Source: Echinostoma caproni
Taxonomy: Eukaryota; Platyhelminthes; Trematoda; Plagiorchiida; Echinostomatidae
Assembly: GCA_900618425.1 (NCBI GenBank)
Contig: UZAN01040250.1
Span: forward strand, 7,114-71,113
DNA length: 64,000 nt
Direction of reading: 5' to 3'
Part shown: piece after piece, positions 32,516 through 43,545 of the stretch
Numbering within the stretch: the stretch's first letter is position 1
Layout of the letters: every line of letters begins with the position of its first letter
Position numbers and translations under genes: made by a program
Notes under the pieces: generated by a model
Told to the model about the DNA's origin: nothing
Seen by the model: only the letters and a program-made list of their open reading frames with translations
Database searches by the model: none

Positions 32516-33789
32516 AAGCGACTGCATCCAGTACTGAAAAATGAAGACAGACAAATAGTTTATAGATCTGATCTAAGTACAATACCTGTGTGAATTCTAA
32601 GAGTGATTTTGAATAATAAATTCTAGTTGTTTTTTTTACTGTGGCTTTGTTGTTTTACAGTTGGTGCACTCGCAATCATCGTCAAAATCGATAAATCCTA
32701 AATTTTATTGGCATCCAAATAGCATAATCAAAGACACAGATGGATACTCTTAGGAATATTTTGCGCCTGAAGTAGGGCTATATTCAATCCCGTGAACGAG
32801 GCTGGAAAAACTAAGCGTTGGGAGGAACAAATGTGCTGAAAGTCAGGATGTTACACGAGTTTGGTCAATACCTGTTTGCTTTTTATTATTTAATGGGACG
32901 GTTCCTAGTTTTTTCGACTGAAACATGTCCTGTAGGTCCACTGTTCATAATGACTTATTCATACAACTATGTATGTAGTTGCCTGTGATGAATATGTCTT
33001 TAAATAACATGCAATCCATGCGTTTTCATTTCGCTTATTTGGATCAACGTCGCTGATGAATATTTCTATACTCGCATTTAGAGAATCATTTCAAGAGAGC
33101 AATTTGGTCTACACGTGAACAAAGCCTTCAAGATCGGTCGTCTTGTTCCCAAGACCTGATCTATGTTCGTATTAACGAACATGCAGAACATGTCTGACGT
33201 TAGCCGTGGTTAGTATACGACCCTGGAGTTAGGAGCATTCAAGTGTTTAACCCAAGCTCTTCGTCTTGACCCGGGGTCGTGACTGTGAATGTGGTAAAAT
33301 TCCTTTCCTCCTTCGCCCCGTCCCCACTCCCCGCCTCGCACACATATAAGCAATAACGCAAACTTCACAAAAGTGAATGGAAAGACTAATGTGACAACCT
33401 CTTTTCTCAGCCACTTGGGTTCAATATACACATTGCACAGAATTCGTGCATGGAGTTCTGCTACTCTATACGGTATCCCCTGTTAGCAGATTCACGAGAG
33501 GGTCCAATAATGACCAACTCTTGGGAGGTCTGAAACTATCGACTAAAGAGAGCTTCATGGCGAAAGACGTTCGGCCAACCTGAAAGCAAGTAGGAATGCA
33601 CCTAGTGAAAAAGAAAGTTCATTGAGACACATACTACTGACATTCAAACTGAACTGATAAACTGAAAAGCGTTTTGAAGGCGTTCTCTCACCTCCCTAGT
33701 GAATGCCTTGTCATGTAAACTGTAACACTGAGTTTATATTAGTTGAAACCACAGTTCATCTAAAATGCCGTCAAAGTCGTTCGACGCTT
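32516..33789. other. No recognisable gene; 5' flank of the Penelope-like element
   Basis: A C-rich stretch (CTCCTTCGCCCCGTCCCCACTCC) at about 33307-33335 is the only compositional feature. I looked for the N-terminal RT blocks of the adjacent element in 33460-33789 and did not find them, so the element is 5' truncated. Confidence 0.5.
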
Positions 33790-35125
33790 TCTATAAATGA
33801 CCAAAATTTACAAGCAAGATGAAAACTATCCATGAAGGAACTTGTGAAATTCGTAGATCTCTGTGTGGAAATCTATTTTGAACTGGACGGGATCGTGTAC
33901 CGGTGGATAGGAGGACATGTAGTGATTTCACCAATCTCAGGTATGCTTGCAGATAACGTTATGAGACCAATTAAAGCAAAGGCATTCGAAATCCTACATC
34001 CTCATCTGTGGAAACTATATATGGACGAAACACCCACCAAACTCAGAAATTCCGCAGTCAAGCAGTTCCAGTCGGGACCCGCGACCAAACGCGTACGCAA
34101 TGAGTAGAAGGACATCCCACTTTCATTCCTCGATATCCTAATCATGAAGAACCGAGGCGGCAAAATAGCCACCGCGGTCTACATAAAGCTTATCATAACA
34201 GATTGTATCTTAAATAAGAACACCAAACACTGTTTGTATCAACACACACCCCTCCCCCCACACCAATCGATCACAAATTGCAGCATAACGGAAATAATGA
34301 CGAAAGAACAAAGTAGACTTTTTCAGATTTGTTCATCCAACGCATACCCCCCAAAGGGTTGCCAAAGCGGTAGAAAACGATCAACGGAGACAAATGAGGT
34401 TACTGGGATAATGCTGCCCTACATAAGCGGCACTTATAGTAATAAATAAAAGTATTGTTCTTTTACTTCCTCTTTATTGATTGAATATACAAATGTTCGG
34501 TCAATTTTCAGGAAGGCAGTGGTGGCCAGTTGGTTGTCATCAATTTGTGACCTGTGAGTCCCGGGTTCTACCCGTCCCACCGCCGCCCATCTTCCCAGGC
34601 AGCCTTTGCACGGTCGCGGTCATCCTTCCTGAATGTTGAATGTACATTTGCATATTCAATAAATAAGAGAGGAAGTACAAAGACTTTTATTTATTATTTA
34701 CTAAGGGATCTGTGGCCATAAAATGGCTACCTGGAAAAATATAAAAATGGGTAAGGCCCCGAACGCATACTCCAACCGGTGCGAACCAATGTAGCCCAGA
34801 AACTAATAGCACTCCTGAACCTGTTCCTTTTCAATGACAAGGAAAGGGTAGAACAACACAAGCTATCAGGTGTAGCATATACTATCTGCAATGAGGTTGT
34901 ACTCAACTACCAATCGGCTCAAAAGAACACAAGCTTGCCGTCCGACTCATAGACCTGGACTGGGCATAGGCCGGGTCGCAGGATCGCGGTCCATAACACA
35001 AAGGTTGTAGTGCAGGGGAAGAAGAAGCGGAAGCGGTCAATTTTTAAAGCTAAGAACTCTGTCGATTCTTTCAACCGATACGTCGAGTAAGACAAACATT
35101 ACTTCACGGTCGCCAACCCCTAAAT
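33790..35125 (+). pseudogene. Penelope-like element 3' half: reverse transcriptase plus GIY-YIG endonuclease, interrupted
   Basis: From 33832 the frame reads LVKFVDLCVEIYFEL, DGIVYRWIGG, SPISGMLADNVM and HPHLWKLYMDETPT, the RT core blocks of Penelope-like elements. The usual GxxMGSPLS is changed to GGHVVISPIS and the catalytic YVDD to YMDE, so the RT is dead. After the stop at 34107 the frame resumes with LSFLDILIMKNRGGKIATAVY (FLDV...VYRK block) and ends with LPYISG near 34436. A 263 bp element interrupts here. Downstream (34720-35125) come GVAYTI, EHKLAVRLIDLD and, in another frame, NSVDSFNRYVE, fitting the endonuclease domain with frameshifts. This is the most complete PLE in the window and the only one retaining both RT and EN. 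Confidence 0.82.
34439..34701. mobile_element. Inverted-repeat (MITE-like) element with tRNA-like centre
   Basis: Arms of about 79 bases, 34439-34516 and 34624-34701, are inverted copies: the left arm starts GTAATAAATAAAAGT and the right arm ends with the complement of GTAAATAATAAATAAAAGT. Both arms carry ACTTCCTCT, TTGAATAT, CAAATGT and CAGGAAGG in matching order. TA flanks the element on both sides (34437-34438, 34702-34703), as expected of TA-targeting DNA transposons. The roughly 107-base centre contains a tRNA-like A box (TGGCCAGTTGG, about 34524-34534) and a B-box-like GGGTTCTACCC (34563-34573). It has no open frame, so it is non-autonomous. It sits inside the Penelope-like relic and is younger than it. 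Confidence 0.75.
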
Positions 35126-35689
35126 GGAAATACAAACGAAAACAGCATACATTTTGGTTGTTTTTTTTCAACCCACAACGGGGGTGATATAATGAAAAAG
35201 TTATTTCACCGAGGATCTGCGCAAACGATAACCTGCAAGCAATGTTCGAATAACTCCAATCAATTCTTACCGAGTATAGTCACCTAGTTAGTTCTAACAA
35301 GAGGTCCACCGAAAAAACATTTCAACTCAACACACTAGAGCATATCTCCAAGAAAAATGGATCACGTTTAGCTCCCGTTCATTGACGATGTGATGAGCTT
35401 AGTTTTCGGGGAATGTCTTAGAATCGCGGTTAAGCACACTTGGAATGCTGTTAACTGTTCACCTCAAACACGAGACTTGTACTCCACTCTTTAAACAACC
35501 GCTGCCACTGACCACCAAGTTACTCGCAAATTATCCATTCGAATGGAATTTCGAAGCTTCGCGATTTAGCACGACATACTGGGAGTCGAGGTGCACATCC
35601 CGTTTTGAGTTGGTCACCGGTTGATGCATTCACATCCTACGTACACTATTCATCCGTAACACATACAAACACGAATCAGTCGGCCTAAG

Positions 35690-35965
35690 TCATAGACATT
35701 CACCAAACCACACAAAGCCAGCGGTAATCTCCATCGTAAAACAAGCGTAATTCAGTGTTAACGGTTCACGGTCTGGACCGGACCGCACAAACAGATCTGG
35801 GGGCACAATTGCTAAGCCCAGTCTATTTCCTCTCACTTTCACGTAAGAAGACACCTGTGGGCGAATAACTGGGCAAAAACGGTGCACGTTTGATACCTTG
35901 ACAATGTGAAGATGGTAACATTCGATACTGTCGCATTTGCGAGGAACCGATAAACTGTCAATCAA
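35690..35965 (-). CDS. Candidate exon of unknown function
   Basis: The minus-strand frame of 91 codons has even, protein-like composition with few low-complexity stretches. It contains blocks such as KCDSIECYHLHIVKVS and RGNRLGLAIVPPDLF. A possible acceptor (TTTTATTGATTGACAG) lies just inside the 5' end, and a possible donor (GTGAATG) near 35705. I recognise no family. The opposite strand is not open over the same interval. It may be an exon of a split gene or part of an unrecognised repeat. Confidence 0.25.
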   Translation of the reverse strand: MIDSLSVPRKCDSIECYHLHIVKVSNVHRFCPVIRPQVSSYVKVRGNRLGLAIVPPDLFVRSGPDREPLTLNYACFTMEITAGFVWFGECL

Positions 35966-36363
35966 TAAAATCCGGTCCCGTCCACTGTGGCCGTGAAATG
36001 TGGCTTGGCATAGTCCTTATAACTTTGTGTTGCTGTTCTCTTTGTTCAGTAATAACTAATTCAATACATAATGAGTTTGAGTATTTAACGAATTCAACAA
36101 ACCAGTCAACATGTGAATCGATATATAAACAATCCGGACTTATGTCGTCGTTCGTGGTTTGGTGTAAAACTATAGACAGCTAAACAATAGACATCTCAAG
36201 CTCAAGGTCTGCTGGAGTTGCATGTGTGGTGCTTTCAGCTGGCATGCGATACGCTGCCATGGACCTTTAATCTAGCCAACTCTGAGATTTGGCCGCAAGT
36301 ATACGTTAACGAGGAAACAAGCCTCCCCGTACAAATAAACTTCACTGCGTTCTCTGTAAAGTC

Positions 36364-36367
36364 NNNN
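36364..36367. other. Assembly gap (4 N)
   Basis: Four consecutive N. Flanking sequences are not duplicated, so the true gap length is unknown. Confidence 0.99.
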
Positions 36368-36885
36368 TCATGATCAGTGTGTACAGTACATTAGAATTAG
36401 GTATTCCGAATCTAATCTGTGCCGTCAGTCATGCATATCAAACTTTCAGAAAGCAAAGGAACCAAACTTGTCTAGTTGCTTTTTAATGATTTCCATTATT
36501 GTCAATCATTTTGATGCAGTTTCGGTTACGTTTTAGCTTCCACTAGGTAGAGTGCACCCAGGCTCATACTCAAAGACTGTATTTTGAGCGCGTACCGGTT
36601 AGAATAACTTTGACCTCAGTCCGCAATTAAACCGTTTCTGTTACCATTCGGTTGATTACATCTGCACGAAATCCGTCTAGCTTAGCAGTAAAGTGTGATC
36701 ATGTCTGGACGTATGATACAAATAGTTTGAGGAAAAGAAGCAAACAATCTTCAAACCCATATTGTCGATTATGTGCCTGAACAGAAAAAAAATACATCAA
36801 ATTGTAGATCGCACAAGCTGTCTGTTTGTCTTTAATATACACGCATCATTCTTGTGCTTCGGTGATATCATGTGCTTGTTCGTTC

Positions 36886-36902
36886 GTGTGTGTGTGTGTG
36901 TG
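36886..36902. repeat. TG dinucleotide microsatellite
   Basis: About eight GT units, preceded by a degenerate TGTTCGTTCG run. Confidence 0.9.
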
Positions 36903-37002
36903 GTATCATCAAAAGGAAATGCTCCATCAGATCAGATGAATTTCATTAGCTAATTGTCCAAAAAATCATCTTGATTCTGTCCTCTCGCTCTGTGTGTGAG
37001 GG

Positions 37003-37038
37003 ACTGTGTGCGTGCATGCGTGCGTGCGAGCGAGCGAC
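37003..37038. repeat. TGCG/GCGA tetranucleotide microsatellite
   Basis: Imperfect TGCG units pass into GAGC units. It is a simple repeat in a short GC-rich island. Confidence 0.85.
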
Positions 37039-37939
37039 TGAATTAAAGAATACACTACATCATAGGGCAAGAGATTCTCCCTCATTTTCAGTCCCGGTCG
37101 ATAAATACCGCCGCCTGGACGAATAAAACGCATCTTGAGTATATAATCGTGCTTTGTGGTTTTAACCAATGTTCTCCTATTCTAACCAGAAAAAATAATT
37201 GCATCATTAAGGCGATCCCCTAGACATATATAACAGTTGTGTTCCCCGGTGAACGAAAATGTGAGAGCTTAAATGCTTATTTTTACATTTTGAATTGATG
37301 CCTTGATAGCTGGTAACTATTTTAAACTTTGGTGATGGAAATTAAATGACCATATTGTCTGAGTTGAGCTAAATAATCTTGAAAACCGGATCCACAAATA
37401 TGGAAAAATCTGTTTATTGGCATACATTTTTGAAGACAATTTTTTCACTAAAAATATCGCTTTATTTCACCTTCTTACTATCCGAACGTAGCCAGAACAG
37501 AACCGCAAATTTATTCAGATCCATGTGACACATTGACAGAATATCGAACATCAGAATCAGTGCCTGGTCGTCTCAATTAGATAGATCAACCTACAGAAAG
37601 ATGTAAATGCTGCACCGGTTCACTGTTTCTCATTTATCATTTATTGTTCATAACTAAATCGTTTTGGTAGATTTCTTTTAACTACTCTTTAGTGTTATAC
37701 CTATTAATTTTACGATTATGAAATCTTTCGACCAGCCACTGATTCCAAACAAGAACTACTTAGCATTCTAATAAGTGAAGATTTCACGTCGTGACCCGGG
37801 AACGGACGGAAACCGCAATCAGGACAAACGGACAACCTCCTCCCCTCTCCCTTTACCCCCGCGCACCAGTTCAACGGCGAACCGAGTGAGAACACAGGGA
37901 GAACAAGGGGAAAAAAAATGATCGGTGGAGAAGAATACA

Positions 37940-38050
37940 TTTATAAGCGAACGGATACAAGCAGAAGACTGCCACTTCACAAGCACTGATAATATCACCT
38001 CGGCTGGTGATGAAACGTTTGCAAACAAATTGCCAAGCTCGGCGAACAGG
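37940..38050 (+). ncRNA. Penelope-type hammerhead ribozyme relic
   Basis: The strand reads GCA, CTGATAA (37986-37992), ATCACC TCGGCT GGTGAT (stem II with a perfect six-pair helix, 37994-38011), GAAA (38012-38015), ACGT, T and TGC. Stem I can start with GCA/TGC (37983-37985 with 38020-38022). The very short self-complementary ACGT at stem III matches the minimal type I hammerheads described in Penelope-like elements, which are thought to act as dimers. One core base is wrong: CUGANGA is CUGATAA, so G8, a catalytic base, is A. This copy should be inactive. The surrounding 37716-38270 DNA is likely the terminal repeat of a Penelope-like element. Confidence 0.6.
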
Positions 38051-41000
38051 TGAAATCGAAGTCGAGAAGTCAAACAGGATTGCCTTCCACGATGGGTAAC
38101 CGGGATTGTCAAATGTCTGAGACCGACACTCAAAGGTTTATACTGTGAAAAAGGAAAGGAGACCGAATTTGGCGCTTGCCTAAGTGTTACCAGAAAGTAA
38201 TCCCCGCACCGGGTTTGGGCCCATTGATGAAACAAACGATGTACACTTCGTTGTGTCAGGCCCAAGTTGGAAGGGTCATCTGAGGCAACGAGTCTTAATC
38301 CAAAACGGGGTTGTCAAAATGGAACGTACCCTGAAATATATCGTGTTTTAAGAGAATTCGTTTTGAATGTGAATAATTGACACCATGATCTCTTTAGTTG
38401 ATCGGACACTTTTCACATCCTCAGGGGTCTCGAACAGTTTTGCTCATTTTTTCTTCATCAATAAGTATCCTCACCCCAACTCGTACAGTTCACTTTCTCC
38501 TTCTTTTCCATTCTTGGGTGAAGGAAATTTCATTATCATTTTATGTCCAGAAACAAATGTTCCCGTTTCTAACTTTCGAATAGTCGTATTTAAGCACAGT
38601 TTAAAGAAAACAATTGTTTTCGGTAATTCATAATCGCGCTGTTGCAATTTATATGGGAGAATAAAACCTTGTGATTTGGAAGGTAAGATTGAAACATGTG
38701 GTACGGATCGCTATGTGCACGCACGTATCGTATGTTCCGTTTCTCAAATCTATGCTTCTGAGATTTCTAGTTGACACCTTGGTCGAATGATCCAAGTATC
38801 GAAGGATCGATGATATTCTATGGGATGGGTGAGTTCGTGGAATCATGGGAAGATAGAGGGAGTGGAGTGAACAATTTTTGACACGTTGCATTGGGATCAG
38901 GTGCTTCATACGGATTCCTTCGGTTATGGCTAGTGATGTGCATAGTAACTTGTTCAGACGTGATGATTAATCTTGAATGTTTGACTTGAGTGAATATGAT
39001 GACTAGAGTGTCTACCATATCGGTGGGAATCGCACTCGAGGTGAATCCAGATCCCTCTTGACTCCATCAGTGTAAATGATGTTCTTTAATGTGAATATAA
39101 AACTGATGTGCCTTTGGACCCACGTTGCTTCCGTTACAAAAGCACCCGGATAGGTGAGCAGTCATTGAGGCGGTTACCACAGTTAGGTTCGGTTTATTCC
39201 GTATGTTTTAAGTGGTTAAACCTTGGAAGAAGATCACAGCAGTGCGGAGGGATAAGTGGCTTTTACTGTTCCATTGATTAGTCTCATTACGGTTCCTTCG
39301 ACAACTTCACCCCCAAAAGGAGGTAAAGTGTAAAAGTCTTTCTTATTCTCTCAGTAGCTGTGTAATTTTATTATTTCCTAAATCTTTTCTCGTTAAGTCA
39401 AACGGTATCGATGGCCATGGGTTTCGAGCGCGTTTTAGATATTGCAATGCTCCATGCGAGCACATTATCCGAGCTGTAGATGCGTTCTCTTCAGTTTATT
39501 TGACTCAAAACTGTGAAGACTGCAAAAATTGACGATGAGGTTCTCGTAAATACCCTCATAAGACGAGGCATTCGAATAACATCACAATCACTCCACTTGT
39601 ATGTTGTTTGCTTGTTAACCATCAATCAAACGTTATCTCATTTGAGAGCATTTAGTATACAGTTAAATGATTTAAACAGCATTACAATGCTTTCTTGGAG
39701 ACCAATAACAACTTTGTCTTTTACATCCTAAATGTCCTCGGTCTAACACCTGTGAATCACTTCATTCGTTTGAAAAGAGTGCATGGATGATTATATTACA
39801 TTTCGGCGTCAATATGCCTTAGATTCATTCGTTCGCGGACAAAATTCGCTGATAAAAGTTTGTTACCCAGGTTGTATTGTTTTGCATCAACTTTGCATCC
39901 GACTAGACAAAAACGAATCTAGTCGCAGTATCAACAAGTGCAAATCGTCTTAGTCTCTTAGTTTTCCAATTTTTCTGTGCTCTGTGTAGCAATTGGAGAT
40001 CTTAGGCGTTAGAAAATAAAGTACAGTCATGTAGTCATGACGCGTGTCTGTAATTTGGGGACAGGGTAAATGTAGAGAACTAAACCTTTCTGTAGCGATG
40101 TGCTGCTTTGTAATTGTGCTCTCAAGGGTTGAAAAACAGTTGTTTCCTTATACGAATTTGTCTTTGATTGTAAGTGAGCACTTCATCGAACTGTAGACAG
40201 AAGAGTGTTTATTCAGAAGTGAAAACATCAAACGGGATAAATGTATTTTGCTATTAAACGAAAATTTGACTTAATTGCTCTAGTGAGATTTTTAAAACTC
40301 CTATTTATAATACTAAACCCTGAGGCTTATTAGAATGATATCGCACACGTGTTCATCTTCACATCGATGACGATGACGATGGGTGCTAGACAGATATTGT
40401 GAAATGAATCCTTAGCTGATGGCGTCATGAATAACAATCGGTACTTATTGTCGTTAGGTTGCACGTACTGGAAAATCGCCATTAATGAAGTAAGGTAACA
40501 TTTTTCAGTGAATAGTTGTGGATGCTGGTTAATCAGTTAACAGGCAGCAAAATAATCCACCCGGCGGTAGTATTTCTTGATGATCACTCTCGCAGAGAAC
40601 ATGTAAACTGAAATCATATCTTATCTGCGTCTTTCTATCACAATCTGAACATAATTTTCAGCTGTTGTAAACCGTGAGTTCAGCTTGGTAGCACTTATCA
40701 TATTCAAAGCTGCACAGTTTGAATGGATCCATCAATCGTTTTTTTTGCTGATTAATGTGCGAAATACCTTGAAGAATTCTATGACTGAATGAGTAATTCC
40801 AAAAGCATTGGTTTCTAAAAGTTTCTTTATTTACTCTGGTAGTTCCGACGAGGGATAAGTCGGCTGCATGGATATGATTCATGTGGGCGCTTCGGGATTA
40901 GGATATGAAGAGATATGCTCAGAGCCGCTCAATCGTTAATTACTACTGGATCACCCAGTCCGCAGTAGAATGTGGGCCAATAGCCCCTCATCCGAACTTT

Positions 41001-42155
41001 TGTTGCACGTCTATCGACTGCGGTCTGAAAGGCGGTAGAGTTACTGCAGAAGACCCGGAGGTCTACTGTGTAGGTCCTTCGCCTGTTCCAGAAAAATACA
41101 TCGTGTAGATGGAACATGGCAGAAGCAGCTGCCTTATTTAGCGCAGGACCACGGTCGTTAAATAACTGTTCCTATACAGAAAAGGGGTGTCCTCGAGCAC
41201 GGCGACCGTGATGACTTATTTATTTTGAATAGATTTTCCGTATTGACGGTATCCCACCATTGTGGTGGACGATCTCTATTCGAAACCTGGGACTTGCTTC
41301 GTACCACACAACTTCGGTCTAACCTCTGTGTGTTCAACTAGTACGGCCTTTGTATATAGTTGGGGATTTGTTTTTATTCTATTGTCTAATTTCCCCCAAA
41401 TTATGTTGTAAAGTAATGGCCACATACGTTCTAACGAGGTCAATAATTTTGTAAGAAGATTCCGCCACCCTTAGTTGAGATTTTGTCTTCACGGATGGAT
41501 CCATATTATAACATAACTTAACTTTCTCAGTAGCTTGAAAACCATCGTGACTTATAAACCACTAAAAAATGACAGGTCTCCGCTGGACCCAAAGATAAAG
41601 CCCACTGCACAGTTTGCTTCCATTGATTCGCTGCAAGTCTAAATGGTTCCGGTGCGGTTTTCTTTTCATACCAGTGGACCGAGAATCTCGGTTTCGGGCT
41701 TGCCTGCTTATTTTCATAAGTGGTGCAGCCGTCTGCTTAATTGTGCTTGCAAATGCTGCAATTCAGTAAAATTCTAGGGTGAAGGAAAACGCTTCATTCC
41801 CAACAAGCAAACACTGACCTTTATCAACTTAAAGATTTCGATAACTGAAGCGTTTCTCCGTGTTTGTGTTTTAAAATATCACCAGCATACTCAAACATGA
41901 CGACATGCATCATGAGACTACAGATCCTGGGCGGAAATACATTTTGTAATAGTTCATTCTCAGAACGTCACCGTGCAAAAAACATGACAAGCGAGTGAAA
42001 GGGTGGATTCAAGTAGTCAATGTCAATTTATTACATCACAAAAGTTAAAGTTGGGTTCCCTACTAACAAAGCATCATGATGCACTGAGGAACAGACAAAA
42101 CGATACCCGAATTCTGTAATTAGTAGTTCCGATAGACGGGCTGGTATCGTTTTGA
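38051..42155. other. No recognisable gene
   Basis: The minus-strand frame 37819-38265 (148 codons) is the antisense of the retroelement terminal region and shows no domain. A GC-richer island at 40830-41370 has overlapping frames on both strands (40905-41108 plus, 40929-41117 minus), the former Cys-rich, without a recognised family. The remainder is AT-rich. Confidence 0.5.
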
Positions 42156-42158
42156 TGA

Positions 42159-42590
42159 ATGGCGAAGTATACATACTTGTGCTTTACTGGTTACCAAAAA
42201 CACAATGCAGGAACGTCTGTTAATCTCGTGTTAGCTATGATAAACTCAGTCTATCACAGAACTACACGATGGCCAGCACAAGTTCTTGCATCAGTACGCA
42301 AGAAACTCGTGAGGCGTATGGGACAAATGAGCATTTGTGGATTTTGTGCAGAATTGAAACCGAAAAAAAGGAAGCAAATGTTCCCNGAAGCAAATGTTCC
42401 CCCATCGATAACTTTGTTCTGTTCACCAACGTACCTGTGCTAGAGACAGTAAAGTTTATTTTCGGGTTGATTGCTAAGGGGAAAAGGTCAGTGGAAATTT
42501 CCGTTGAGGACCTCAAAAAGTGATACCTAAGTATATGTATGTTCAATGTGTTTTACTTTACCAGCCAAAAGATGAAATTATTGTGAGCCG
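42159..42590 (+). pseudogene. Penelope-like element relic: N-terminal reverse transcriptase blocks
   Basis: One frame (42159 onward) reads LCFTGYQKHNAGTSVNLVLA, MINSVYHRTTRWPAQVLASV and RKKLV, the RT1-RT2 blocks that precede the catalytic core in Penelope-like elements (family pattern LYGLPKxHKxGxPxRPIxS). Near 42325 the similarity jumps one frame to IDNFVLFTNVPVLETVKFI, the RT A block (family FDVxSLFTNVP), followed by a conserved-looking VEDLKK. The first catalytic Asp of this block is replaced. A duplicated 15-base segment around an N lies inside the element and disturbs the frame. It is truncated on both sides. Confidence 0.75.
42371..42401. repeat. 15-base direct duplication around an N (probable assembly scar)
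   Basis: GAAGCAAATGTTCCC occurs at 42371-42385, then a single N, then the same 15 bases at 42387-42401. This is the pattern left when two contigs with an unrecognised overlap are joined. Confidence 0.85.
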
Positions 42591-43545
42591 CCCCTAGGGA
42601 TAGTTCGACAACTATCATCAATGCTGGAAACATACGTTTAGTACTCCCTAGTAAAACTCCAATCTAAATAAGGTATCAGTGAAATTGTTTACGTCCAATT
42701 CATCAATATACTGTATATTTGAGAAAAAGGATAATCACGAATTGTTATTCATCGATGTTGGTTTGAAGAGACGTTCACATAAACCCATCCCCAGAAAGTG
42801 CACGGAAAAGCCACCTGGAACTGGTAGTACACAAACTTCCCTAACCTGTACCACTCGTCTACAGCGAAAGTGGAGTAAAGCGTGTCTACTCNTGCAAACA
42901 AAATCAGTTGTGCAGAAAACTGTATTAAGAAATAGCTAGATGAAATAAATGTGTTAATAGTTGTGGCTGTTTCGAAAAAGGCAAAACCAATTTCTATAGA
43001 TAAAGCAGAGTAGAAAAAACTGTACTCATCAAAATTCTCCAAAATAGATCCAGTTACCTAAATGTTACTGGAGTCTTGCGTATTGCAGATAATGCGATAC
43101 TCACTGATAACGACCTGAAATGCGCGTTCTCGGAATCAACACTCATCCGACGTCAAAACCAACGGCAAGTTGACTACGTTGGCCTTACTGATGCTCATCT
43201 ACCAGATGCATCCAATTTGGACTTCAAGGATGTTGTATGACAAGGCAACTAACTGGACGAATCAAGGATGATCCAAACGTGAAACGACCAGTGCTGTCGG
43301 TGTGACCTCGAAGGTCATCTGGTAGAGGGTGCGCCATAAAATAGCCTAGGCGGCATCCAGGAACACAAATTTAAGGGCTATTTGAATCAAAACACCAGCA
43401 ACCGCAGTGACAGTCGTAATCCACTTGTTCAAGCCATAGTTGTATGTTTTCAGAATCCCCTCGTCGAAAATCGACAACATCCCTAACGAGAAGGCTGTCG
43501 ATATCTGCCATTAGCTGTTAGATTCCAACACATCACCCTAATAAT
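42591..43545. other. No recognisable gene; one N at 42892
   Basis: Frames at 42679-42939 (plus) and 42749-43042 (minus) overlap and both cross the N at 42892. The stretch from 43090 to 43520 is GC-richer and may be retroelement-derived, but I cannot place it. Confidence 0.45.

Larger units (their letters stand above)
35126..37900. other. No recognised gene family; one candidate exon, short tandem repeats, small gap
   Basis: Apart from the candidate at 35690-35965 and the repeats listed separately, no domain is recognised. Near 36966-37169 an open frame on the minus strand is driven by the TGCG repeat. Sequence from about 37716 to 37900 is GC-richer, with a pyrimidine-rich run (CCTCCTCCCCTCTCCC, 37836-37851), and probably belongs to the retroelement ending near 38050. 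Confidence 0.5.

Noticed and set aside
37819..38265. 148-codon minus-strand open frame
   Set aside because: It runs antisense through the hammerhead-bearing retroelement end and shows no domain; its length is explained by GC-rich repeat sequence.
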